Below, in pieces: positions 1 to 9,057 of a DNA stretch of 64,000 nucleotides (position 1 is its first letter; the number at the start of each line of letters is the position of its first letter). The stretch spans positions 1-64,000 of the forward strand of contig JANOQM010000092.1 in assembly GCA_031422295.1 (NCBI GenBank), in the 5' to 3' direction. The notes under the pieces are model-generated. The model was not told the DNA's origin. It saw only the letters and a program-made list of their open reading frames with translations, and did not search any database. Source of the stretch: JANOMH01 sp031422295 (GTDB lineage: Bacteria; Pseudomonadota; Alphaproteobacteria; Rhodobacterales; Rhodobacteraceae). The translations under genes and the position numbers were made by a program.

Positions 1-741
1 CGTCGCGGCCCCCGAAATCGACACCGTCGCGCCATTGGTCATCCGGGCAATCGCCGCATCGTAATAATCCACCCCGGTGGGTGATTTCACATCCATCGCA
101 TAGACCGATTCGAATGTCATATCAGTGACATAGGTCAGCCAAGCCAATGCGTGCGACATCTGCCCCCAGGCATAGCCGCCCGCCTTGGCCGGATCGGCCC
201 AGGTGCTGGCCGGAGGTCGAAACAGATGATCCGCCGTCTCGGCCATCGGTTTGCCGGAAAACAAATCGTCCAGCGGCGATCCCATCTGGCACACAGCATG
301 CCGCACAATGCCAATCCTGCCCGACGCCACCCAATCGGCAGCCTTAGCGCTATAGGCGGTAAAGTTCAGCCCCGTCGGCACCAGCACCTCACGCCCGGCC
401 CGCAGCGCCGCCGCCGCAATCGCCCGGCCATCCGCCGCCGTGGTCGCCATCGGTTTTTCCACCAGCACATGACACCCGGCCTGCAGTGCCGCAATCGCCG
501 GGGCCGTATGGTGGATATGCGGGGTCGAGATCATCACCCCGTCCAGCCGTTCAGCGGCCAGCATCGCGGCCACATCGGTATAGCGGCCTGAAATCCCGAA
601 CTTATCCCCCGCAATCCGCACCCGGTCGGCATCCAGATCGCAGATCGCCACAATCTGCGCATCCGTCCCGGCCTGCACCGTCGGAATATGGTTGAACGTC
701 GCCCACCAGCCAATCCCAACCACGCCAATTCTGGCCGTCAT
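1..741 (-). CDS. Gfo/Idh/MocA family NAD(P)-dependent oxidoreductase (3' end outside window)
   Basis: Only the N-terminal 247 residues lie in the window; the frame runs open off the left edge. An N-terminal Rossmann glycine motif (GVVGIGWW, residues 6-13) and the EKP motif near residues 96-98, typical of the Gfo/Idh/MocA dehydrogenase family, are visible. Such enzymes oxidise or reduce sugars, inositols or sugar acids with NAD(P). The ATG overlaps the stop of the upstream FadR-type regulator by 4 bp (738-741), so it is the last visible gene of the minus-strand sugar operon beginning at 8975. The family assignment is firm. The substrate is unknown and is inferred to be related to the imported sugar. 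Confidence 0.88.
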   Translation of the reverse strand, partial: MTARIGVVGIGWWATFNHIPTVQAGTDAQIVAICDLDADRVRIAGDKFGISGRYTDVAAMLAAERLDGVMISTPHIHHTAPAIAALQAGCHVLVEKPMATTAADGRAIAAAALRAGREVLVPTGLNFTAYSAKAADWVASGRIGIVRHAVCQMGSPLDDLFSGKPMAETADHLFRPPASTWADPAKAGGYAWGQMSHALAWLTYVTDMTFESVYAMDVKSPTGVDYYDAAIARMTNGATVSISGAAT

Positions 742-1463
742 TTGCCCGCCTCCTGCGCGATGGTTGACTGATAGACGTTCTGCATATGGGTTTCAGCCGC
801 CTTGGCCGCCGCATCCGCATCGCGTGCAACAAGCGCATCCAGCAACCGGCGATGGTCGGCATAACTCTGCGCCAACACCCCCGGAGTTTCCGACGCCCGT
901 TTACGAAATTCCAGCCCCAGCACGTTCAGGCTTTCGCCGATCCGCTTGAGGAAGGCATTGCCCGACCCGGCCCAGATCGCCTCGTGAAACGCAAAATCTG
1001 ACAGACGAAAGGCGCGGGCGTCGGTCAAAGTTTGCTTTTGCTGCGCCAGGATAGCCTCAAGCTGCGTCAAACCTTCCGCATCCATATTCACCGCCGCCCG
1101 TCGGGCCACATCGCTTTCAATCAGGCTGCGGGCGTCATATAACTCTCGGATATTCACATCCTCTAGCGACAGAAAAAACTGGATCGGGCCCAGCAGGGCA
1201 TCGCCGTCCAGTTTGGTGATATAGGCGCCGCCGCCCTGCCGCGACTGCACCACACCAAGGATCGCGAGGCCCCGGATCGCCTCGCGCACCGATGGGCGGG
1301 ACACGCCCAGTTGTTCGGCCAAATCGCGTTCAGGGGGAAGCTGGTCGCCGGGTTTCAACGCCCGGGCAGTGACCATATCCAGCACCCGGCGGGCGACCAT
1401 TTCGGCCACAGATTCCCGCAAGATCGGGCTGTCAAAGACGATGGGCTTGGGCGGTTCTGTCAT
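738..1463 (-). CDS. FadR/GntR-family transcriptional regulator with FCD domain
   Basis: The 241-residue protein has an N-terminal winged HTH (about residues 17-80; the stretch around QLPPERDLAEQLGVSRPSVR is diagnostic) and an all-helical FCD ligand domain. Asp156, His160, His204 and His226 are spaced like the FCD metal/ligand site. Such proteins are usually repressors released by a hydroxy acid, sugar acid or related metabolite. It is transcribed inside the operon it probably controls: its start is 3 bp from the upstream permease stop and its end overlaps the Gfo gene. A PdhR/FadR-like operator lies on the operon promoter at 9041-9057. Autoregulation and sugar-acid induction are inferences. 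Confidence 0.9.
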   Translation of the reverse strand: MTEPPKPIVFDSPILRESVAEMVARRVLDMVTARALKPGDQLPPERDLAEQLGVSRPSVREAIRGLAILGVVQSRQGGGAYITKLDGDALLGPIQFFLSLEDVNIRELYDARSLIESDVARRAAVNMDAEGLTQLEAILAQQKQTLTDARAFRLSDFAFHEAIWAGSGNAFLKRIGESLNVLGLEFRKRASETPGVLAQSYADHRRLLDALVARDADAAAKAAETHMQNVYQSTIAQEAGK

Positions 1464-2422
1464 GTCGCACGTTCTTTCCGGCGCAAAACCCCGGCAATAT
1501 CAATGCGCGGCACCAGCACCGACCCGATCAGCAATAACCCGACCACCCCGGTCTGGATATGACCGGTGATATTGGCCAGGGCCATGCCGTTGCGCAGGTT
1601 CAGCACGATCAGGATTGCCATCAGCGTGCCAAACAGGCTGCCGGTGCCGCCAAACACGCTGGCCCCGCCCAGCAGAACCATGGTGATAATATCCAGCTCG
1701 AACCCATTCGCCACATCCCCCCGCACAGCACCGACACGGGCCGCAAACAGCAGCCCGGCAAAGGCTGACACAGCCCCCGACATCACGAAAATGATGATCT
1801 TATGCCGCCCGCTGTCAATCCCGGCATAATCGGCCACGTCGCGGTTGGTGCCAATGACATAGGTTTTGCGGCCAAATCCAGTGCGTTGCAGCAGCACATA
1901 CAGGCCCGCAAACAACAGCGCAAAGGCGATCAGACCAAAGGGCACCGGGCCGATGAACCCCTTTTGGCCCAGATTATCAAACCACTGTGGAAAATCCCCA
2001 ATGCCCCGATCCTCGACCAGCACCCGCGCGAGGCCCCGGAACCCAATCATCGTGGCCAATGTGACCACCAGCGACGGCAGGCCGATCCGGGCCACGCAAT
2101 AGCCGTTGAACAGGCCGCCTGCTATGCCGATGACCAGACAGATGGCAATCGCAGCCTCGGCAGGCACCCCCTGTTGGAACAGCCAGCCAAAGGCGCAGGC
2201 CGACAGGCCCATCATGCTGCCGACGGACAGGTCAATTTCGGCATTGATGATGACGAATGTCATCACCAGCGCCACGATGATTTTCTCGATCGACAGCTGG
2301 AACAGGTTGATCTGATTGGCAATCGTCAGAAATTCCGGGGCACGGACCACATTCACCGCAATGATCAGCGCCAACGCGCACATCAGGAACCCCTCCCAGC
2401 TTTGCAAGGATTTCAGGGTCAT
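1460..2422 (-). CDS. Sugar ABC transporter permease (RbsC type)
   Basis: This 320-residue inner-membrane permease of the BPD_transp_2 family is rich in hydrophobic segments and contains the family stretch IDLSVGSMMG followed by conserved GGASVFGGTGS near the C-terminus. I chose the ATG at 2422, not the longer frame from 2548, because it overlaps the upstream permease stop by 4 bp (2419-2422) and the extra residues are not hydrophobic. It pairs with the second permease and the double-domain ATPase, as is usual for rhamnose, ribose or AI-2 type importers. Which sugar is moved cannot be read from the permease. Confidence 0.9.
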   Translation of the reverse strand: MTLKSLQSWEGFLMCALALIIAVNVVRAPEFLTIANQINLFQLSIEKIIVALVMTFVIINAEIDLSVGSMMGLSACAFGWLFQQGVPAEAAIAICLVIGIAGGLFNGYCVARIGLPSLVVTLATMIGFRGLARVLVEDRGIGDFPQWFDNLGQKGFIGPVPFGLIAFALLFAGLYVLLQRTGFGRKTYVIGTNRDVADYAGIDSGRHKIIIFVMSGAVSAFAGLLFAARVGAVRGDVANGFELDIITMVLLGGASVFGGTGSLFGTLMAILIVLNLRNGMALANITGHIQTGVVGLLLIGSVLVPRIDIAGVLRRKERAT

Positions 2423-3438
2423 TTCGCGGCCTCCTGCGCGTGGCGGTCCTTGTCGCGTCTGATCCGCAGGGCCACCAAGCGGCGCATCAGGATTGCATCC
2501 ACTGCCACGGCGGTCAGGATCAGCGCGCCCAGAACCGCCTCGCGCCAAAACGCACTGACCAGTTCCCAGCGCACCAGTGATGTGTCGATCAGGTCGATCA
2601 TGACAGCCCCGATCAATGCCCCCAATGCGGTTCCGGACCCCCCGAAAATGTTCACCCCGCCGACCACCGCTGCCGCCACGGATTTAAACTCGAACCCCAA
2701 TCCGGCGACCACGGTAATCGTGCCAAACCTCGCCAGAAACATGAACCCGCCCAGCCCGGCCAGCGCCCCCGCCAGCACAAAGGCCACGAACACTGTGCGC
2801 CTGCTGTTGATCCCGGCCATTTCGGCGGCCTCAGGGTTTGACCCCACGGCATATAACTGCCGTGCCGGGCGCAGGCGGGACAAGGCGATATGCACGGCCA
2901 GCACCACGCCCACGGCCGCGACAAACGCCGCACGAAACTCAACCCCGCCGACCTCGAACAACACAGTGTTGGGAAAATCAACCAGCCATGGCGGCAGTTG
3001 GCCCGCCGTGATCGACTTGGCATCGGAATATTCCACCAGAACGCTGCGGAATATCGCCATGGTCGCCAGCGTCACAATGATTGACGGCACCCGGGCATAG
3101 GACACCAGCAGCCCGTTGACCACGCCAAACCCCGCGCCGACCAGCATCGCATAGCCGACAAGGAAGATGGGATGCGCTGTGGGATGGGCTGACACGATAG
3201 ACCCCGTGGCAAAGGCGGTAAACCCGACAATTGACCCCAGTGACAGGTCGATATTGCGGGTCAGGATGACCAGCGTTTGCGCCGTCGCTATCAGCGCCAT
3301 GATGGCGACAGAGGATGAAATGCGATTGAACAGGCGGGCGTTGAAATAGTTCGGAATGACGCTGGCAAAAAACCCGACAACCAGCGCCAGTACCAGCACA
3401 AGCGCAATAATCCTCAGGGTTTGCGGCGCGATGTTCAT
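2419..3438 (-). CDS. Sugar ABC transporter permease (RbsC type)
   Basis: This 339-residue permease has multiple predicted membrane helices, the signature IDLSLGSIVGF near residue 65 and GGVNIFGGSGT in the C-terminal third. It is the first of two tandem, non-identical permeases and forms a heterodimeric channel in this transporter class (family knowledge). ATGA overlaps on both sides (3435-3438 and 2419-2422) indicate translational coupling with the ATPase and the second permease. Rhamnose-type (RhaP/RhaQ) and AI-2-type (LsrC/LsrD) systems share this two-permease layout. Confidence 0.9.
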   Translation of the reverse strand: MNIAPQTLRIIALVLVLALVVGFFASVIPNYFNARLFNRISSSVAIMALIATAQTLVILTRNIDLSLGSIVGFTAFATGSIVSAHPTAHPIFLVGYAMLVGAGFGVVNGLLVSYARVPSIIVTLATMAIFRSVLVEYSDAKSITAGQLPPWLVDFPNTVLFEVGGVEFRAAFVAAVGVVLAVHIALSRLRPARQLYAVGSNPEAAEMAGINSRRTVFVAFVLAGALAGLGGFMFLARFGTITVVAGLGFEFKSVAAAVVGGVNIFGGSGTALGALIGAVMIDLIDTSLVRWELVSAFWREAVLGALILTAVAVDAILMRRLVALRIRRDKDRHAQEAAK

Positions 3439-4928
3439 GCAGCTACTTGTCCCGTGGCCAGCCGCATGACCGTTTCCTGACTGGCCTCGGCATGGTCCAT
3501 GATCCCCATTTGTCGCCCTTCGCGCATCACCAGAATGCGGTCGCCCAGCGCCAGAACTTCGGGCAGATCGGACGATATGACCAGGGCCGCGCCGCCCGCA
3601 GTAACAAAGGCGCGGATCAGATCATGCACTTCGGCCTTGGCCCCCACATCAATGCCGCGCGTCGGTTCATCAAAGATTAACAATTCTGGTTTCAGGTCCA
3701 GCCATTTGGCCAGCATCACCTTTTGCTGGTTGCCCCCCGACAGCATACCCACGGCCAGATCGACATGGGGGGTGCGGATGTTCAGCCGCTGGCGATAGGC
3801 CTCGGCAATCTCGGCCTCGCGCTGCCGATTCAGGATTCCGGCAGGCGACAGGATGCCCTTCAGCGTCGCCAGCGTGACGTTGGATTTGATCGACATCGGC
3901 ATCGCAAGGCCGAATTTGCGCCGGTCCTCGGACACATAAGCAATGCCCAATCCGATGGCCTGCGCGGGCGAAACCAACCTTAAGGTTTTTCCCTTAAACC
4001 TTACAGATCCCTCCGTCGCCGGTCTGATCCCGAACAGCGACAGCGCCACATCGGTCCGCCGCGCACCGATCAATCCGGCCATGCACAGCACCTCACCTGC
4101 ATGCAGATCGAAACTGATACCCCGGAAAATATCGCCACAGCCAAGGCCTTCAACCGACAGCATCACCTCAGGCCGGGTCTGGGGCGGGGCCTTGATATGG
4201 TAGTTACCCACCTCGCGGCCCACCATATCCGCGATCAAACTATCAGATGTGACCTCGGCCACGGGTTTTGTGCTGATGTGCTGGCCATCGCGGATGACGG
4301 TCACGCGGTCAGCGACCTCGAATATCTCTTCCAGCCGGTGGCTGATATAGACCACAGCGACACCCTGTTCAGCCAGCGTCCGGGCCACCCGTCGCAACTG
4401 CGCCGCCTCATGTGCCGACAGCGAAGCGGTAGGTTCGTCCATGATCAAAACCCGCACGTCCTGGGATAACGATCGTGCAATTTCAACAGCTTGCTGTTCG
4501 GCGAGCGTAAGGCCAGATGCGATCCGGTCCACATCCAGCGTCATGCCGATGCGGTCGATTAACCCCTTGGCTTTGGCCCGCAAAGCAGCCTTGTTCTGGA
4601 CCCATCCCAGGCTGCTGGAAATAAAGATGTTTTCGGCCACATCCAGATCGGGAAACACCATAGGTTCCTGATAAATCGCGGCAATGCCGGCGGCCCGCGC
4701 GGCCCCGGTGCCGGACAGGGTCAGCAGCTTGCCGTCAACCTCCAGCGTGCCTGCAGAGGGCTGATGCACCCCGGTCATGATCTTGATCATCGTCGATTTA
4801 CCGGCCCCATTTTCACCGACAATGGCATGCACTTCGCCTGCAAACAGGGTGATCGACATATCCGCCAGCGCCTTGGTCATACCAAAGCTCTTGGACACGG
4901 CTTTTAGGGCAAGCACGGGATTAGGCAT
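3435..4928 (-). CDS. Sugar ABC transporter ATP-binding protein (RbsA/RhaT type, double NBD)
   Basis: The 497-residue protein has two nucleotide-binding domains. The N-terminal one has a full Walker A (GENGAGKST, residues 38-46). The C-terminal one has a degenerate P-loop (GLIGARRTD) but an intact LSGGNQQK signature, as in RbsA, MglA and RhaT. Such proteins energise import of pentoses, deoxyhexoses and similar sugars. I chose the ATG at 4928 because AGGGA lies just upstream; the frame from 5009 would run through a terminator-like hairpin. The gene follows the binding-protein gene after that hairpin and overlaps the first permease by 4 bp. Confidence 0.93.
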   Translation of the reverse strand: MPNPVLALKAVSKSFGMTKALADMSITLFAGEVHAIVGENGAGKSTMIKIMTGVHQPSAGTLEVDGKLLTLSGTGAARAAGIAAIYQEPMVFPDLDVAENIFISSSLGWVQNKAALRAKAKGLIDRIGMTLDVDRIASGLTLAEQQAVEIARSLSQDVRVLIMDEPTASLSAHEAAQLRRVARTLAEQGVAVVYISHRLEEIFEVADRVTVIRDGQHISTKPVAEVTSDSLIADMVGREVGNYHIKAPPQTRPEVMLSVEGLGCGDIFRGISFDLHAGEVLCMAGLIGARRTDVALSLFGIRPATEGSVRFKGKTLRLVSPAQAIGLGIAYVSEDRRKFGLAMPMSIKSNVTLATLKGILSPAGILNRQREAEIAEAYRQRLNIRTPHVDLAVGMLSGGNQQKVMLAKWLDLKPELLIFDEPTRGIDVGAKAEVHDLIRAFVTAGGAALVISSDLPEVLALGDRILVMREGRQMGIMDHAEASQETVMRLATGQVAA

Positions 4929-4941
4929 TGATTTCCCTGAT

Positions 4942-4977
4942 AAAAAGATGTGACTGGCAGGATATCCCGCCAGCCAC
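4942..4977 (-). terminator. Intrinsic terminator/attenuator between binding protein and ATPase genes
   Basis: Read on the minus strand, 4977-4950 folds into a 12-bp stem (two G-U pairs) with an ATAT loop. A five-T run follows at once (A5 on the plus strand, 4942-4946). This is a textbook intrinsic terminator. It lies 9 bp after the binding-protein stop and about 13 bp before the ATPase ATG. Its likely role is partial termination, giving excess binding protein over the membrane complex. Confidence 0.75.
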
Positions 4978-4986
4978 GACAGGCAT

Positions 4987-6036
4987 TTACTGCGATGCCG
5001 CCTCGACATTGGTCGAGTTATACACTGTGAACGGCCCCATCAGGATGCGCTTTTGCCCCGGACGACCCGGATCTTCCTCGATGGTGAAAACGCCCATCCG
5101 GCCAGCGGTAAACGCCTCGCCAATCTCACCGGTCAGCTGGCCGGTGGCCAACCCGTAGGCGGTGTAATAGGTCAGATAGCCCAGATCGCGGAAGTCCCAA
5201 AGCGCGAATTCCGGCGCGCAACCGTTCATCGTGTAGCTGACCATTTCGGATGGCAGCCCGAGACCCGACACCTTGACGGTTTCGCACAACCCTTCGTCCT
5301 GCATCGCCTTGGCGCTGGCCTGAATGCCGACCGTGGTGGGCGACATGATCAGGCCCAGATCGGGATAGCTGTCAACGAGGGCCAGCGCCCGGTTATAGCT
5401 GACTTCGGCCTGATCATCGCCATAGACGACGTCAACCAGTTCGATGTTTGCGTATTTGGGGTCTTCCAATGCACCCTTCATCGCCTCGATCCAGGCGTTC
5501 TGGTTGGCCGCATCGGGTGTGGCCGACAGCACAGCCATCTGGCCGCCGTCATCCCCTAAAATCGACAGGGCCATGTCGGCCATGACCACGCCGATAGAGC
5601 CGAAATCGACCTGGGCCACAAACACATCCTCGCCCGCACCCGACGGGATCGGGCTGTCCCATGTCACCACCTTGACGCCAGCGGCCTGCGCCGCCTCGGC
5701 AGAGGGCGTGATCTGGTCGCCTGCGTTATTGGACAGCATGACAGCGCCTTGGCCCTGGGTCGCGGCGGTGGTCATGATCTCGATCTGGCCCGCCACAGAA
5801 TTTTCCGGCGTCGGGCCGACGAATAGTAATTCGCCGGGATTGGCCAGTTCGGCATGCGCCTCCTGCGCGCCCTCATTGGCCTGATCGAACACCAGAATGC
5901 CCAGGAACTTGGGCAAAAGGACCATGTTGGTTTCCATGCCCGGTGCCAAAGTCAGCGCGTGGCCGTCGGCATAGCCGAGGGATGCAGTGCCCATCATCAA
6001 TGCGGCAGACAGGCTGAGTGTATTGAAATACTTCAT
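4987..6036 (-). CDS. Periplasmic sugar-binding protein of ABC importer, RhaS-like
   Basis: The 349-residue protein has a Sec signal peptide (positively charged start, hydrophobic core, cleavage after about residue 23, ...GYA-DG). The rest is a type I periplasmic-binding fold (Peripla_BP_4). The stretches FVGPTPENSVAGQIE, NNAGDQI, VTWDSPIPSG and VSGLGLPSEMV resemble, from memory, the RhaS/AI-2-type subfamily of rhamnose importers. The subfamily name is therefore moderate-confidence, and rhamnose itself is not proven. The gene is preceded by an intercistronic hairpin and followed by an intrinsic terminator, so its transcript is probably the most abundant of the operon. Confidence 0.85.
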   Translation of the reverse strand: MKYFNTLSLSAALMMGTASLGYADGHALTLAPGMETNMVLLPKFLGILVFDQANEGAQEAHAELANPGELLFVGPTPENSVAGQIEIMTTAATQGQGAVMLSNNAGDQITPSAEAAQAAGVKVVTWDSPIPSGAGEDVFVAQVDFGSIGVVMADMALSILGDDGGQMAVLSATPDAANQNAWIEAMKGALEDPKYANIELVDVVYGDDQAEVSYNRALALVDSYPDLGLIMSPTTVGIQASAKAMQDEGLCETVKVSGLGLPSEMVSYTMNGCAPEFALWDFRDLGYLTYYTAYGLATGQLTGEIGEAFTAGRMGVFTIEEDPGRPGQKRILMGPFTVYNSTNVEAASQ

Positions 6037-6092
6037 ATCTTTCCTCCCAAGGGTTCATTTATGGCGCATACTGCGCCGCTTCGTTCGCCGTT

Positions 6093-6119
6093 CTGCAAAG
6101 GTCCCCTGACCCTTTGCAG
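6093..6119 (-). other. Intercistronic stem-loop
   Basis: A perfect 9-bp inverted repeat (CTGCAAAGG / CCTTTGCAG) with a 9-nt spacer lies in the 91-bp gap between the 2-hydroxyacid dehydrogenase gene and the binding-protein gene. No T-run follows on either strand, so it looks more like an mRNA-stability or processing element than a terminator. Confidence 0.45.
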
Positions 6120-6127
6120 CCCGGATC

Positions 6128-7081
6128 CTATGGCACGGGTTTGCGCGGGCCCTGCCCGTTCAGCGCCCGGATAATGTCCTGCGCCACCAGCCCCTGCAGC
6201 CGCCCGATGGCGGATTCCGAATACCAGGCGGCATGCGGTGTCAGCAGCAGGTTGGGGGCATGCCGCAGCGTTGATGACGCCACCAGCGGTTCGGCCCCGA
6301 ACACATCCAATGCCGCCCCGGCGATGGTGCCAGCGGTCAGGGCTGCGGCCAGATCATCCTCGACGATCAATTGCCCGCGCGCGGAATTGACCAGCATGGC
6401 GTGGGGCTGCATTTTTGCGAGGCGTGCGGCGTTGAAAAAGCCCGTTGTTTCGGCTGTGGCGGGCGCATGCAAGGAAATGATGTCTGCCGTGCGCAACAGC
6501 GTGTCGGCATCGGTCAGCGTGACCCCCAAAGCGGCCGCCTGTGCGGCATCAAGGCCGGGGTCGGTAGCGATGAAGCAGAACCCGAAGCCCCCTAGCCGGG
6601 TCAGGACGGCCCGCCCGATCTGCCCCATGCCAAAGAAGCCGAATGTAGTGTCTTTGAACGCTTTCATCGGCTTGCAAATCTTGACCGCCGCCCATTCACG
6701 ACGCCGCACGCTGGCATCCAGCATCGGCAATTTGCGCAGCAGGGCCAGAGCAGCGGCAGCGGTATGATCGGCCACTTCATCGGCGCAATAATCCGGCACA
6801 TAGCCTATTTTCAGTCCGGCGGCGCGGACAGCGGTAACGTCAATATTGTCATAGCCGACGCCATAGCGGATGACCGTCGCACCTGGCGTGATCGCCGCCA
6901 CAGCCTCGGGCCCAAAACCCGCAAACTGCACCACCGCCACATCGGCGCCCTTGACCGCCTCGGCCACCGCCTGCGGTGTTTTGCACTGGAATGCTGCGAA
7001 ATCGGCCCCGGCGGCACGGGCGGCGGCTTCCTCTTGGGCGAGGTTTGGGAAGGTATAATCGGTAACGACGACCCGTTTCAT
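6128..7081 (-). CDS. D-isomer-specific 2-hydroxyacid dehydrogenase (CtBP-like)
   Basis: The 317-residue protein has the split catalytic/NAD-binding layout of the family. The NAD motif GMGQIG is at residues 151-156, and the catalytic triad is recognisable as Arg235, Glu264 and His283 (TPHAAW). The enzymes interconvert 2-oxo acids and D-2-hydroxy acids with NAD(P)H. It is translationally linked to the acetoacetate-decarboxylase-like gene upstream (overlap 7078-7081). Its position between a dehydratase and a sugar importer suggests it acts on a 2-oxo or 2-hydroxy acid intermediate of the imported sugar. The true substrate is unknown. Confidence 0.9.
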   Translation of the reverse strand: MKRVVVTDYTFPNLAQEEAAARAAGADFAAFQCKTPQAVAEAVKGADVAVVQFAGFGPEAVAAITPGATVIRYGVGYDNIDVTAVRAAGLKIGYVPDYCADEVADHTAAAALALLRKLPMLDASVRRREWAAVKICKPMKAFKDTTFGFFGMGQIGRAVLTRLGGFGFCFIATDPGLDAAQAAALGVTLTDADTLLRTADIISLHAPATAETTGFFNAARLAKMQPHAMLVNSARGQLIVEDDLAAALTAGTIAGAALDVFGAEPLVASSTLRHAPNLLLTPHAAWYSESAIGRLQGLVAQDIIRALNGQGPRKPVP

Positions 7082-7851
7082 CTGGTCCCCCCCAAATAAT
7101 CATGGATGATCTCGCCCGCGACCAGGGTGAAATCGGCGCGCCAGTAGAACCCTTGCAGCGGCTCGAGCACCGGCAGCCGGAATACCGGCAGTTGCGCGTT
7201 GGGCCGCAGTTCGACGGTGCAGGGGCCAGTCCAGCATTCATGCACGATGACGTCGGCCAGCCGGCGCGAGGTGATCTGCCGGATCGCGGGCGACCCGTCG
7301 ATGTGGTCGATGGATTTGAGGTTCACATTCGTGGCAAAATCGAAATATGGTTTGAGAGCGTCGGGGCTGACCGCCCTTTGTTTATAGGCCATGGTGCCGG
7401 TCAGCACGTCGATCCCGTTGCGTTCGACCGTGCCCACGATCAGATCGCCGCGTATGTCGAGCGCGGGTTTGCCCAGTTTCTTGGGTTGCCCATGAACCTC
7501 TCGTCCATGCGCCACGCCGATGTCGGATGACAGGACCAGATAGGGCGAATACGCACCATGCCGGTCACCCAATTTTGCGCCGAACATCACATTCGCCTCG
7601 GTGTAAGGCCCCAGCCAATCGGTATCGTGCATCTTGTAAATATGGGCGCAGGCCACATCGCCCATCGGTTCCAAGGGCGGCGGCAGGAGGAACGCCAACG
7701 CATCAGGGTCAGTCCGCCAATACAGCGTCAGAATCTCGACATTGCGGAACTTGAACGGGAATGGCGGGATCATTGGCGCATCCCAAGGGGTCGAAAACCC
7801 GCTCTTGGTGATGTCGGCAACAGTGGGTTTTGTGATCCCAAACCGTGTCAT
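7078..7851 (-). CDS. Acetoacetate decarboxylase family protein
   Basis: The 257-residue protein matches the acetoacetate decarboxylase fold family. The hallmark paired lysines occur in GQPKKLG (Lys124/Lys125); in the characterised clostridial enzyme the first of this pair forms the Schiff base. The residue before Pro is Gln, where clostridial enzymes have Glu (from memory). Homologues within sugar-acid clusters are often not true acetoacetate decarboxylases but Schiff-base aldolase, dehydratase or decarboxylase relatives. It overlaps the enolase gene (7848-7851) and the dehydrogenase gene, so it is probably a step in the same pathway. Confidence 0.85.
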   Translation of the reverse strand: MTRFGITKPTVADITKSGFSTPWDAPMIPPFPFKFRNVEILTLYWRTDPDALAFLLPPPLEPMGDVACAHIYKMHDTDWLGPYTEANVMFGAKLGDRHGAYSPYLVLSSDIGVAHGREVHGQPKKLGKPALDIRGDLIVGTVERNGIDVLTGTMAYKQRAVSPDALKPYFDFATNVNLKSIDHIDGSPAIRQITSRRLADVIVHECWTGPCTVELRPNAQLPVFRLPVLEPLQGFYWRADFTLVAGEIIHDYLGGTR

Positions 7852-8975
7852 GCGGCGATCCTGCGCACTTCGGCCTCAATCACCTCGATCCCCAGGCCGG
7901 GGCCATGGATTGGATAGGCGTAGCCGTCCTTGTGCCACAGCTTTTCAGCGACGATGATGTCCTGCACCACCACGGGAAAGGGTTTGAATTCAAAGATGAT
8001 CGGATTGGGTGACGCCAGCGAACAGTGCAATGACGCCGCCGTGGTGATGCCCGTGGACCAGGCATGGGCGTTGATCTTCTTGCCATATTTCGTACACAGC
8101 GCATCGACGCGGCGAAACCCGGTGATCCCCTCGACCCGCGCCGGATCGACGCCGTAAACATCAATCGCCTGAATGAACTCCATCTGGCGGCGATAGCCTG
8201 CTTCGGTAAATTCCCGCTCGCCACTGGCCAAGGTCAGCGTGGTCTCGGCCCGCATCCTGCGGTACCCATCGTCGTCGGTCGGATACAATGGCTCCTCATA
8301 CCAACCGATGCGATATTCCTGCATCCGCTTGCCGACAGAGATTGAGGTCGCAACATCCCAACGCACCCCATTGCCGATATCGACCAGAATTTCGGCGGCG
8401 TCGCCCAAGGCGGACCGCAACGACCGGATGAATGACACATCCGTATCCGGGTCGCCGCCAATGTTGCTTTCGCCCTTTTTGGCGAAACCCAGCTTGCAGG
8501 ACCGAAAACCGGCCTCGAAAAATCCCACAACTTCGGCGACACAGGCCGCCTCGCCGTTTTTGTTCACATGCGCCGATGCATTGGCCAGCAAGCGGTCGTG
8601 GTGCAGCCCGCCGAACAGTTCATACAGCGGTTTACCCGCGACCTTGCCGCGAATATCCCACAGCGCCATATCGATGCCGGAAATGGCCATCGACGCAATG
8701 CCACCCTCGCCATACCAGAACACATGGCGGCGCATGGCGGTCCAAGCTCCGTCGATATCCTCGGCCAGTTTACCCTCAAGCAGCGGCAGGAACCCTTCGG
8801 AGATTACCGTGCAGACCGCCTTGCAGGCCTCGGGCCACATGGCAATCGCCTCGCCCCAGCCGACCACTCCATCGGTAGTTTCGACCCGGACCAGCACAGT
8901 GCGCCGGATCGTCCCGAAATCATTCGGGTCGGGATAGGCAATGGCAATCGGCTCGATCCGCGCAATACGGGTCAT
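7848..8975 (-). CDS. Mandelate racemase/muconate lactonizing enzyme (enolase superfamily) sugar-acid dehydratase
   Basis: The 375-residue protein has an enolase-superfamily capping domain and a TIM barrel. Metal-ligand candidates are Asp199, Glu227 and Glu253, with Lys161 on the second barrel strand and a possible Asp278-His304 dyad (INAHAW), as in mandelate-racemase-subgroup acid-sugar dehydratases. Such enzymes remove water from an aldonic acid to give a 2-keto-3-deoxy acid. It is the first gene of the minus-strand operon, starting 66 bp from the operator at 9041-9057. Assignment as a dehydratase rather than an epimerase is inferred from context. Confidence 0.88.
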   Translation of the reverse strand: MTRIARIEPIAIAYPDPNDFGTIRRTVLVRVETTDGVVGWGEAIAMWPEACKAVCTVISEGFLPLLEGKLAEDIDGAWTAMRRHVFWYGEGGIASMAISGIDMALWDIRGKVAGKPLYELFGGLHHDRLLANASAHVNKNGEAACVAEVVGFFEAGFRSCKLGFAKKGESNIGGDPDTDVSFIRSLRSALGDAAEILVDIGNGVRWDVATSISVGKRMQEYRIGWYEEPLYPTDDDGYRRMRAETTLTLASGEREFTEAGYRRQMEFIQAIDVYGVDPARVEGITGFRRVDALCTKYGKKINAHAWSTGITTAASLHCSLASPNPIIFEFKPFPVVVQDIIVAEKLWHKDGYAYPIHGPGLGIEVIEAEVRRIAA

Positions 8976-9040
8976 AAAGTGGTATCCCCCAAATCAGCGC
9001 GAATCCTTTTGACAGGACCTCCGTCGCGCCTTACCAAACT

Positions 9041-9057
9041 AATTGGTCAGGCCAATT
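9041..9057. promoter_or_regulatory. Operator for FadR/PdhR-type GntR regulator
   Basis: AATTGGTCAGGCCAATT is a 17-bp dyad with perfect 6-bp arms. It closely resembles the known PdhR box (ATTGGTnnnACCAAT) and the FadR core TGGTnnnACCA. It lies between the divergent enolase operon and SDR gene and overlaps the operon -10 element. The obvious candidate regulator is the FCD-type GntR protein at 738-1463. Confidence 0.75.

Noticed and set aside
1802..3100. Long plus-strand frame (432 codons) opposite the ABC permease genes
   Set aside because: It lies antisense to two clear permease genes, has a low-complexity composition and no family resemblance; it is a GC-driven shadow frame.
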